From JALZAA01 sp035938395 (GTDB taxonomy: Bacteria; Actinomycetota; Acidimicrobiia; IMCC26256; JACDBD01): a stretch of 7,118 nucleotides of DNA. The notes under the pieces are model-generated. The model ran no database searches and was not told where the DNA came from. It was given only the letters and a program-made list of their open reading frames with translations. A program made the position numbers and the translations under genes. How positions within the stretch are numbered: the stretch's first letter is position 1; each line of letters opens with the position of its first letter. This document shows, in pieces, positions 1-5,601 of this stretch. The DNA lies in contig DASZGY010000105.1 in the NCBI GenBank assembly GCA_035938395.1, forward strand, positions 1 through 7,118, given 5' to 3'.

Positions 1-945
1 AACGAGCTCGCGCACTTCCACACCTCGATCGATGGCCAGTCGATTCACTTCATCCATGCGCGCTCCCCTCACCCCGATGCATTCCCTCTGCTCCTCACGC
101 ACGGCTGGCCGGGCTCGGTCGTGGAGTTCCTCGACGTCATCCCCCGCCTGACGGATCCGGAGGGTCACGGCGGCAGTGCGGCCGACGCCTTCCACGTCGT
201 CGCACCGTCGCTGCCGGGCTACGGCTTCTCCGAGCCGACCCGAACGAGGGGGTGGGACGTCGGGCGCATCGCGAGCGCGTTCACCGAGTTGATGCGTCGC
301 CTCGGTTACGAGCGGTACGGCGCGCAGGGCGGCGATTGGGGCGCCCAGGTCGCGACGAGAATCGGCTCTCTCGACTCGCAGCACTGCGCCGCGATCCATC
401 TCAACATGCCCCTCGCCGACCGTCCCGAAGACCCGGTCCCGCTCTCGGAGGCCGACAAGGCGGATCTCGCGGTGATCGCGCACTTCCGCCGCGAGGAGTC
501 CGGCTACGCGCAGGAGCAGGGAACCAAGCCCCAGACGCTGGGAGTTGGGCTCAACGACTCGCCGGCCGGGTTGCTCGCCTGGATCGTCGAGAAGTTCCGT
601 ACCTGGAGCGACTGCGACGGCCACCCCGAGAACGCCTTCACCCGGGACCAGCTGATCACGAACGTGATGACGTATTGGGTGACGCAGACCATCACCTCGT
701 CGATGCGGCTCTACTGGGAGCGCGCGCACGTGGATGCGCGGGAAGACGCGGCCGAGTTCGTCGGAGTTCCCACCGGTGTCGCGCGCTATCCGAAGGAACC
801 GCTCCGCATCCCGCGACCGTGGGTCGAACGCCGGTACAACGTGACGCACTGGGCCGACATGCCGCGCGGAGGACACTTCGCAGCGATGGAGCAGCCCACC
901 CTGTTCGTCGATGACCTGCGGAGCTTCTTCCGAATGGTCAGGTGA
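1..945 (+). CDS. Epoxide hydrolase, EHN / alpha-beta hydrolase type (5' end cut by window)
   Basis: The protein probably opens epoxides to vicinal diols by the two-step alpha/beta-hydrolase mechanism, in the cytoplasm. The frame is open from base 1, so 314 codons are visible and the true start lies upstream. Relatives are roughly 380-400 residues, so much of the N-terminal EHN domain is missing. Numbered from window codon 1, HGWPGS at 34-39 is the HGWP oxyanion-hole motif. GGDWGA near 110-115 carries the nucleophilic Asp (codon 112, bases 334-336). A RLYWE segment near codons 236-240 is the likely site of a ring-opening Tyr. GGHFAAMEQP near codons 290-299 holds the catalytic His, followed by the usual FVDDLRSFF end. 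The charge-relay acid was not assigned. No signal peptide can be judged because the start is missing. The gene ends inside the last codons of the convergent [2Fe-2S] subunit gene. The family is clear; the substrate is unknown, and juvenile-hormone or microsomal-type names would over-call it. Confidence 0.9.
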   Translation, partial: NELAHFHTSIDGQSIHFIHARSPHPDAFPLLLTHGWPGSVVEFLDVIPRLTDPEGHGGSAADAFHVVAPSLPGYGFSEPTRTRGWDVGRIASAFTELMRRLGYERYGAQGGDWGAQVATRIGSLDSQHCAAIHLNMPLADRPEDPVPLSEADKADLAVIAHFRREESGYAQEQGTKPQTLGVGLNDSPAGLLAWIVEKFRTWSDCDGHPENAFTRDQLITNVMTYWVTQTITSSMRLYWERAHVDAREDAAEFVGVPTGVARYPKEPLRIPRPWVERRYNVTHWADMPRGGHFAAMEQPTLFVDDLRSFFRMVR

Positions 946-1420
946 TGCCGTCTCGCATCGAGGCGGCGGCGCGCTCGACGGCGCGCACGATGCCCTGGTA
1001 GCCCGTGCACCGGCAAAGGTTCCCGGAGAGCGCTTCGAGGACCTCGTCGCGCGTCGGGTCGGGGTGCTCGGCGAGGAATGCGTGCACCGAGACGACGAAC
1101 CCGGGTGTGCAGAATCCGCACTGCAGCCCGTGCTCGTCGCGGAAGGCTTGCTGCACGGGCCCGAGCTCGCCGTCGGACGCGAGCCCCTCGACGGTCGTGA
1201 CATCGGCTCCCCCGGCTTGCACGGCGAACATCAGGCACGACCGCACCGCGACACCGTCGACGAGCACCGTGCACGCGCCGCACACGCCGTGCTCGCAGCC
1301 GAGATGCGTACCGGTGAGCCCACAGTCCTCGCGCAGGCAGTCGGCGAGCGTCTTGCGCGGCTCGACGAGCGCCCGGCACGGCACGCCGTTGGCGACGAAC
1401 GAGACCGGCAACTCGTTCAC
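938..1420 (-). CDS. [2Fe-2S] iron-sulfur subunit of a molybdenum hydroxylase (XDH/CoxS family)
   Basis: This is the small electron-transfer subunit that passes electrons from the molybdenum centre to the FAD subunit of a three-subunit molybdenum hydroxylase. It has 160 residues, normal for CoxS-type proteins. The N-terminal plant-type ferredoxin domain has ligands C42, C47, C50 and C62 (GCEHGVCGAC, then SC). The C-terminal four-helix domain holds the second cluster with C101, C104 (QCGFCTPG) and C136, C138 (NLCRCTGY). All eight cluster cysteines are present. The frame stays open far upstream, inside the FAD gene, but the GTG at 1420-1418 is chosen because homology begins there and it overlaps the FAD-subunit stop as GTGA (1417-1420), which indicates translational coupling. 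Its stop overlaps the tail of the convergent epoxide hydrolase gene by 8 bp. The family assignment is firm. A specific name such as xanthine, CO or aldehyde dehydrogenase is not supported by this subunit alone. Confidence 0.95.
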   Translation of the reverse strand: MNELPVSFVANGVPCRALVEPRKTLADCLREDCGLTGTHLGCEHGVCGACTVLVDGVAVRSCLMFAVQAGGADVTTVEGLASDGELGPVQQAFRDEHGLQCGFCTPGFVVSVHAFLAEHPDPTRDEVLEALSGNLCRCTGYQGIVRAVERAAASMRDGIT

Positions 1421-2283
1421 GCGGCCGCCCTCGCGAGCGCGGCGTCGAGCCCACGCGCCACGACGTGCGCGCCGACCGTGCGCCGGTACTCCCGCGACGC
1501 GTGAATGTCGGTCGGCGGGTCGACGTCGGAGATGGCGAGCCGGCCGATCTCGGTGAGGTCCTCGGCTGACGGCGCCCGACCGACGATCGCGTCCTCGGCC
1601 ACGCTCGCCCGCACCGGCATGCTGCCGAGCCCGAGGAGCGCGATGGCGGCGCGCACGACTCTGTCGTCTGCACCCAGCTCGATCCCGCAGGCGACGCCGG
1701 CGAGGGCGAAGTCGCCGTAGCGGCGCGCCACCTCGTCGACCTCGAACCCGCACCGACCCGTCCACACCGGGAAGCGCACCCGCGTCAGCAGCTCCTCCGG
1801 CGCGAGTGTCGTCTCCCACGTCCCGGCGAAGAGCTCCGCCGCGGCGACAGTGCGGGTGCCGGCGGTCGACGCGACGTCGAGCTCGGCATCGAGCGCCAGG
1901 GCGACGGTCGGCAGCTCGCCCGCGGGGTCGGCGTGCGTGATCGAGCCGCCCACCGTGCCGCGGTTGCGGATCTGGAAGTGCCCGATCAGCGGCGCCGCGA
2001 GGCCGAGCAGCGGGACGGCGGCCGCGGCGTCACTGCGCTCGAGCTCGGCCTGGCGCGTCATCGCCCCGACGGCGAGGGTGCCGTCGGCCCGCTCGATGCC
2101 GGCGAGCGCCGGCACCCGGTTGAGGTCCACGACGTGCCCGAAGCGCGCGAGCCGCAGCGCGAGCATCGGGACGAGGCTCTGCCCCCCGGCGAGCGGCTTC
2201 GCCTCGTCGCCGTGCTCCGCGAGCAGACCAACCACCTCGTCGATCGACTCGGGGGCGTGGTACTCGAACGCCGCCGGCTTCAC
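1417..2283 (-). CDS. FAD-binding subunit of a molybdenum hydroxylase (XDH/CoxM family)
   Basis: This is the medium subunit that binds FAD and hands electrons to an external acceptor. Its 288 residues are typical for CoxM-type proteins. The N-terminal FAD-binding half has LAGGQSLVPML at 31-41 and the long signature RNRGTVGGSITHADPAGELP at 107-126, whose TVGGS loop contacts the FAD pyrophosphate. The C-terminal CO-dehydrogenase flavoprotein domain ends with the usual IHASREYRRTVGAHVVARGL near 260-279. The GTG start at 2283-2281 has a strong Shine-Dalgarno (GGAGGAGGT, complement of 2291-2299) 7 nt upstream. The gene is first in a two-gene operon with the [2Fe-2S] subunit, overlapping it by 4 bp. 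It is divergent from the large-subunit gene, which is unusual because the three subunits are normally on one strand. A repeated 20-bp element lies 21 nt before the start and probably contains its promoter or operator. Confidence 0.95.
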   Translation of the reverse strand: MKPAAFEYHAPESIDEVVGLLAEHGDEAKPLAGGQSLVPMLALRLARFGHVVDLNRVPALAGIERADGTLAVGAMTRQAELERSDAAAAVPLLGLAAPLIGHFQIRNRGTVGGSITHADPAGELPTVALALDAELDVASTAGTRTVAAAELFAGTWETTLAPEELLTRVRFPVWTGRCGFEVDEVARRYGDFALAGVACGIELGADDRVVRAAIALLGLGSMPVRASVAEDAIVGRAPSAEDLTEIGRLAISDVDPPTDIHASREYRRTVGAHVVARGLDAALARAAA

Positions 2284-2304
2284 GCTTCTGACCTCCTCCG
2301 GGTG

Positions 2305-2324
2305 GTGACACGGATGTTAGATAG
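2305..2324 (-). repeat. 20-bp repeated regulatory element, copy 1
   Basis: On the minus strand this reads CTATCTAACATCCGTGTCAC. It matches copy 2 (5561-5580, plus strand) at 18 of 20 positions. The end of the element is 21 nt from the GTG start of the FAD-subunit gene, the same distance copy 2 has to the GTG start of the second SDR gene. The core 12 bp CTATCTAACATC is identical and less GC-rich than its surroundings. It is probably a shared -10 region, operator or both. The other reading direction faces the large-subunit gene at a distance of 60 nt. Confidence 0.75.
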
Positions 2325-2329
2325 TGTCA
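2306..2329. promoter_or_regulatory. Inverted repeat TGACAC-N12-GTGTCA, putative operator
   Basis: Two perfectly complementary 6-bp arms lie at 2306-2311 and 2324-2329 with a 12-bp AT-richer spacer, in the middle of a divergent intergenic region. Centre-to-centre spacing of the arms is 18 bp, about two helical turns, which suits a dimeric DNA-binding protein. Copy 2 of the element conserves only one arm well (GCGTCA on the SDR2 side). Copy 2 has its own different flanking repeat, CGCAG (5555-5559) and CTGCG (5572-5576), also 12 bp apart but centred two bases off. No regulator gene is in the window, so the cognate protein is unknown. Confidence 0.45.
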
Positions 2330-2384
2330 GAACCTTGACGGGGCCTGCGAAGGAAGCACCCGACGGCGGGACGGGAGGGCCGCG

Positions 2385-4739
2385 GTGACGGCGCCGACGT
2401 CGAGGGTCCCCGCCGGCGCCGGGCGCTACGCAGGCGCCCGCATCGGCCGGGTGGAAGACGCCCGGCTGCTCGCCGGCACGGGGACGTTCGTCGACGACGT
2501 CACTCGCCCGGGGATGCTCCACGCCTGCTTCGTGCGGAGCCCGTACGCGCGGGCCCGCATCGAGGCCATCGACACGAGCGAGGCGCGGGCCATCCCCGGC
2601 GTGCACGCCGTCCTCGTCGCCGCCGACCTGAACCCGGGTGCCCGGGAGCAATGGCACACGGCGATGGGCCCCGACGTTCCCGAGGTGCCGCGTCCACCTC
2701 TGGCCGACAGCGAGGTGCGCTTCGCCGGCGACCCCGTCGCGCTCGTCGTGGCCGAGAGCCGTTACGTCGCCGAGGACGCCGCCGACCTGGTCGTCGTCGA
2801 CTTCGAGCCGCTGCCGGCCGTCGTCGACTACGCAGCGGCCGAAGGCAGTGAGATCTCCGTCCACGAGACGGTGCCCGGGAACGTCGTCGGCGAGATGAGC
2901 GGGCCGCCGGCCGCCGACGTCGAAGCGGCGTTCGCCGCGGCACCGCACCTCGTCACCGAGACGCTTCGTCAGCACGCCTACGCCCCGGTGCCGATGGAGA
3001 CGCGCGGATTCGTCGTCGAATGGTCGGACGCGAGCGGTGAGATGACGATCTGGGCTTCGACGCAGGTGCCGCACGAGGTCCGGCTGTTCTGCTCCCGTCT
3101 CCTCGGCGTGCCCGAGGATCGCATCCGGGTCGTCATGCGCGACACCGGCGGCGGGTTCGGGCAGAAGGCGCTCGTCCTGCGCGAAGAGATGTGCCTCATG
3201 CTCGCGGCGCGGGCGATCCCGGCCCCCATCAAGTGGATCGAGGACCGACGGGAGAACCTCATGTCTGCGGGCCAGTCGCGCCACGACCACGCGACGGCGC
3301 GCATGGCCTTCGATCGGGACGGGTCCCTCTTGGCCGCGGCCGTCGACCACGTGCAGGACGCCGGGGCCTACCCCACTCCGTGGCCGGTGGGGACGGCGGC
3401 CGCCGTCGGCATGCTGTTCCCCGGGCCCTACCGGATCCCGCGCGCCACCTTCACGTCGAAGGTGGTGCTGTCGAACACGGTCGGGCGGACGGCGTACCGA
3501 GGTCCGTGGCAGTTCGAATCCGTGGCCCGCGAGGTGATGCTCGACATCGCGGCGCGGCAACTCGCAATCGACCCGATCGACCTCCGCCGCCGCAACCTCC
3601 TGCGGCGCGACGAGATGCCGTACTCGAGCGCGACCGGGTTCACCTACGACCACGTCACGCCGCTGGAGACCTTCGAGCAGGCGATCGCGATGCTCGACTA
3701 CGAGGCGTTCCGCCGCGAGCAGGCCGACGCTCGAGCCCACGGCCGCTACCTCGGCGTCGGGACCTGCAACTTCGTCGAGCCGACCGCGCCCGGCTACGGG
3801 GTCTACGGCACGGAGGGCGCGACGATCCGCATCGAGCCATCGGGCAAGGTCAACGTGTACGTCGCCGGCGGATCGTCCGGCAACAGCGTCGAAACCACCG
3901 TCGTGCAGCTGGTCGCCGACGAGCTCGGCGTCGAGATCGACGACGTGGCCACGGTCCAGGGAGACACCGCGGTCACGCCGTTCGGCGCGGGCGCGGTCGG
4001 CAGCAGGAGCGCGTCCATGACCGCCGGTGCGGTGGCCGGGACCGCCGCCGTCCTGCGGGAACGCATCCTCGCCATCGCGGGGCACCGGTTGGAAGCGGCA
4101 GTCGAGGACCTCGAGCTCGGAGGGGGGCGTGTCAGCGTGCGGGGCGCGCCGTCGTACGGCGTCGACTACGAGGAAATCGCGCGCATCGCGTATGGCGCGC
4201 CCGGCGATCTCCCGCCCGGCACGCCGGCGGGGCTCGAGGAGAGCGGCCGGTACACCGCGGCGTCGCCGCAGGTGTGGACGAACGCCACGCACGTGTGCAC
4301 GTGCGAGGTCGATGTGGCGACGGGGCAGGTGGAGCTGCTGCGGTACATCGTGAGCGAGGACTGCGGCCCGATGATCAACCCGTCCGTCGTCGAGGGTCAG
4401 ATCGACGGCGGGACCGTCCAGGGCATCGGCGGCGCCCTGTACGAGCATCTCGTCTACGACGAGGACGGGAACCCCGTGACGACCACCTTCCTGGACTACC
4501 TGCTCCCCACCGCAGCCGAGATCCCCGTGATCGAGCACGGGCACGTGGAGACACCCGGGCCGGGGCCGGGCGGCTACAAGGGCGTCGGCGAAGGTGGTGC
4601 CATCGGCGCACCGCCGGCGGTGGTCAACGCGGTCGCCGACGCGCTCGCACCGTTCGGAGTCGTGATCACCGAGCAGCCGCTCACGCCTTCGAGGATCGTC
4701 GCGCTGCTCGAGTCGGCGCGCCGAGGGGACCTACCGTGA
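2385..4739 (+). CDS. Large molybdopterin-binding subunit of a molybdenum hydroxylase (XDH/CoxL family, non-CODH type)
   Basis: This is the catalytic subunit that binds the molybdenum cofactor and inserts a water-derived oxygen into its substrate. Its 784 residues are usual for the family. The N-terminal alpha/beta hammerhead domain starts with RIGRVEDARLLAGTGTFVDD and runs through about residue 120. GGGFGQK at 255-261 is the first cofactor-contact motif. AYRGPWQFE at 370-378 occupies the active-site loop. QGDTAVTPFGAGAVGSRS lies near 525-542. KGVGEGG at 732-738 carries the expected catalytic base Glu736. The loop has neither the AYRCSFR of true form I CO dehydrogenases nor the AYRGAGR of form II, so CO oxidation is unlikely. 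The GTG start follows GGGAGGG (2373-2379) by 5 nt and puts the conserved N-terminus at the usual place. Its electron-transfer partners are divergently encoded next door. No accessory maturation gene is present in the window. The substrate is unknown (aldehyde, N-heterocycle or ring carbon are possible). Confidence 0.93.
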   Translation: MTAPTSRVPAGAGRYAGARIGRVEDARLLAGTGTFVDDVTRPGMLHACFVRSPYARARIEAIDTSEARAIPGVHAVLVAADLNPGAREQWHTAMGPDVPEVPRPPLADSEVRFAGDPVALVVAESRYVAEDAADLVVVDFEPLPAVVDYAAAEGSEISVHETVPGNVVGEMSGPPAADVEAAFAAAPHLVTETLRQHAYAPVPMETRGFVVEWSDASGEMTIWASTQVPHEVRLFCSRLLGVPEDRIRVVMRDTGGGFGQKALVLREEMCLMLAARAIPAPIKWIEDRRENLMSAGQSRHDHATARMAFDRDGSLLAAAVDHVQDAGAYPTPWPVGTAAAVGMLFPGPYRIPRATFTSKVVLSNTVGRTAYRGPWQFESVAREVMLDIAARQLAIDPIDLRRRNLLRRDEMPYSSATGFTYDHVTPLETFEQAIAMLDYEAFRREQADARAHGRYLGVGTCNFVEPTAPGYGVYGTEGATIRIEPSGKVNVYVAGGSSGNSVETTVVQLVADELGVEIDDVATVQGDTAVTPFGAGAVGSRSASMTAGAVAGTAAVLRERILAIAGHRLEAAVEDLELGGGRVSVRGAPSYGVDYEEIARIAYGAPGDLPPGTPAGLEESGRYTAASPQVWTNATHVCTCEVDVATGQVELLRYIVSEDCGPMINPSVVEGQIDGGTVQGIGGALYEHLVYDEDGNPVTTTFLDYLLPTAAEIPVIEHGHVETPGPGPGGYKGVGEGGAIGAPPAVVNAVADALAPFGVVITEQPLTPSRIVALLESARRGDLP

Positions 4740-4779
4740 GCTCGTCGAGCGAGGGCTCCCGGATGGAACCGCGGCGACG
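4740..4779. other. Convergent gap between the large-subunit gene and SDR1
   Basis: These 40 bp separate two convergent stop codons. A short palindrome GCTCGTCGAGC (4740-4750) lies just after the large-subunit stop, but it has only a single-base centre and no T-run on either strand. A bidirectional terminator would be expected here, but none is convincing. Confidence 0.3.
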
Positions 4780-5520
4780 TCAGGCGATCCGGGCCGACCA
4801 GCCGCCGTCCACGGGGATGGCCGCGCCCGTGACGAACGAAGCACGGTCGGAGGCGAGGAACACGGCCACCTCGGCGACCTCGTACGGCTCACCGCCGCGT
4901 TTCATGGCGGCCTTCTTCGTGATCTCAGGGAATGTCTCGAGGCCTGCCGCGCCCATGATCTCGGTCAGGATGAAACCCGGGCACACCGCGTTGACACGGA
5001 TGCCCTTGGAGCCGTACTCCACCGCCGCCACCTTGGTGACGGCGATGACACCGGCCTTGGCCGCCGAGTAGACACTCGTCGCCGGCGACGCGTTGAGCCC
5101 TCCGATCGACGACCAGTTGACGATCGAGCCGCCGCCGGTTTCGAGCATGGCCCGGATCCCGTGCTTCATCCCGAGCACGACCCCCCGGAGGTCGACATCG
5201 AGCGTGCGGTCGTAATCCTCCATGGTCACGTCGGTGGCGAGCTGACCGGTGCCGATCCCGGCGACGTTGCACAGGACGTCGATCCGCCCGAACTCCGAGA
5301 CCGCTCGCCCGATCATCGCCTCGATGTCGGACTCACTGGTGACGTCGGCGTGGAAGGGGACCACCGCGTCACCCGCTTCACGGGCGGTGTCCTTCTCGGC
5401 GCCGCTGATGTCGGCCGCCAGCACCTTGGCACCTTCACGGACGAAGGCCATCGTCGACGCCTTCGCCATCCCGGAGCCGGCGCCCGTGATCACGGCGACC
5501 TTCCCGTCGAGCAGCCCCAT
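4780..5520 (-). CDS. Short-chain dehydrogenase/reductase (classical SDR), SDR1
   Basis: This is a 246-residue classical SDR, a soluble NAD(P)-dependent alcohol/ketone oxidoreductase. TGAGSGMA at 12-19 is the glycine-rich dinucleotide motif. Asp37 after the second strand favours NAD(H). HADV near 57-60 contacts adenine, and NVAG is at 85-88. The catalytic residues are Ser138, Tyr151 and Lys155 (YSAAK), followed by PG at 181-182 and a C-terminal VTGAAIPVDGGW. The Asn of the usual N-S-Y-K tetrad is replaced by Asp110 (LDVDLRG), a substitution that does occur in active SDRs. The frame stays open upstream to about 6096, antisense to SDR2. The ATG at 5520-5518 is chosen because the SDR fold starts there and AGGAG (complement of 5527-5531) precedes it by 6 nt. 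It converges on the large hydroxylase subunit and diverges from SDR2. The substrate is unknown, and FabG-like naming would be a guess. Confidence 0.93.
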   Translation of the reverse strand: MGLLDGKVAVITGAGSGMAKASTMAFVREGAKVLAADISGAEKDTAREAGDAVVPFHADVTSESDIEAMIGRAVSEFGRIDVLCNVAGIGTGQLATDVTMEDYDRTLDVDLRGVVLGMKHGIRAMLETGGGSIVNWSSIGGLNASPATSVYSAAKAGVIAVTKVAAVEYGSKGIRVNAVCPGFILTEIMGAAGLETFPEITKKAAMKRGGEPYEVAEVAVFLASDRASFVTGAAIPVDGGWSARIA

Positions 5521-5541
5521 GTGCAACTCCTGTGACCTGGG

Positions 5542-5571
5542 TTCACAAGGCGTCCGCAGGCTATCTAACAT
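5542..5571 (+). promoter_or_regulatory. Putative promoter of the SDR2-P450 operon
   Basis: TTCACA (5542-5547) differs from the consensus -35 TTGACA at one base. TAACAT (5566-5571) keeps the key T, A and final T of the -10 box. The 18-bp gap is in the normal range. The -10 lies inside the repeated element, so a protein bound to the element would directly control this promoter. Moderate confidence, because short hexamers also arise by chance. Confidence 0.4.
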
Positions 5572-5580
5572 CTGCGTCAC
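5561..5580 (+). repeat. 20-bp repeated regulatory element, copy 2
   Basis: The sequence CTATCTAACATCTGCGTCAC matches the complement of 2305-2324 at 18 of 20 positions, including 12 identical core bases. It ends 21 nt before the GTG start of SDR2, mirroring copy 1 before the FAD-subunit gene. Both copies sit in divergent intergenic regions. Outside the element the two regions share little except a CAAGG about 8-10 nt upstream of the core, so the similarity is not a recent duplication of the whole spacer. Confidence 0.75.
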
Positions 5581-5601
5581 TGCGTCGGGAGGGGTCACGA
5601 G

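Larger units (their letters stand above)
2284..2384. promoter_or_regulatory. Divergent promoter region between the FAD-subunit and large-subunit genes
   Basis: This 101-bp spacer must serve both halves of the molybdenum hydroxylase. It contains the Shine-Dalgarno of the leftward gene (complement of 2291-2299), a 20-bp element that recurs at 5561-5580 (here 2305-2324), and the Shine-Dalgarno GGGAGGG of the rightward gene (2373-2379). A perfect 6-bp inverted repeat, TGACAC (2306-2311) and GTGTCA (2324-2329), is separated by 12 bp and encloses the AT-rich core. That layout is what a dimeric repressor or activator site over a promoter would look like. On the minus strand TAACAT (complement of 2314-2319) could be a -10 hexamer, but no good -35 was found. 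For the rightward gene no convincing hexamer pair was found. Promoter positions are inferred. Confidence 0.6.
5521..5601. promoter_or_regulatory. Divergent promoter region between SDR1 and SDR2
   Basis: This 81-bp spacer holds the Shine-Dalgarno of SDR1 (complement of 5527-5531), copy 2 of the 20-bp element (5561-5580), and the Shine-Dalgarno GGGAGGGG of SDR2 (5587-5594). For the rightward gene a plausible sigma-70-type promoter can be read: -35 TTCACA (5542-5547), an 18-bp gap, and -10 TAACAT (5566-5571), with a leader of about 25 nt to the GTG. No clear promoter was found for the leftward SDR1, although the same element lies 40 nt upstream of it in the other orientation. Hexamer calls come from inspection only. 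Confidence 0.6.

Noticed and set aside
786..1673. A 295-codon minus-strand frame spanning the epoxide hydrolase end and both small hydroxylase subunit genes
   Set aside because: It is arginine-rich, without any domain, and in conflict with three well-supported genes.
1421..1819. Upstream extension of the [2Fe-2S] subunit frame into the FAD-subunit gene
   Set aside because: The added residues are low-complexity and antisense-frame noise. The GTG at 1420 begins the ferredoxin domain and forms the GTGA overlap.
2313..2324. The repeated core as evidence of a mobile element or recombination site
   Set aside because: The copies are short, sit only in promoter regions at fixed distance from start codons, and there is no transposase, integrase or terminal repeat. 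A regulatory role explains them better.
2280..4544. A 754-codon open frame on the minus strand opposite the large hydroxylase subunit
   Set aside because: It is rich in Arg, Asp, His, Gly and Val, has no recognisable domain, and mirrors the codon bias of the real gene. The plus-strand frame has full-length family motifs.
2385..4739. Calling the large subunit an aerobic CO dehydrogenase (CoxL)
   Set aside because: The diagnostic AYRCSFR loop with the copper-binding Cys is absent; the loop reads AYRGPWQFE.
4738..4770. Possible bidirectional terminator between the large-subunit gene and SDR1
   Set aside because: Only a short palindrome with a one-base centre is present (4740-4750) and there is no T-run on either strand.
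3191..5071. A 626-codon plus-strand open frame overlapping the large subunit and SDR1
   Set aside because: The translation is arginine-rich and low in complexity, as expected from an out-of-frame reading of high-GC coding DNA. It overlaps two well-supported genes.
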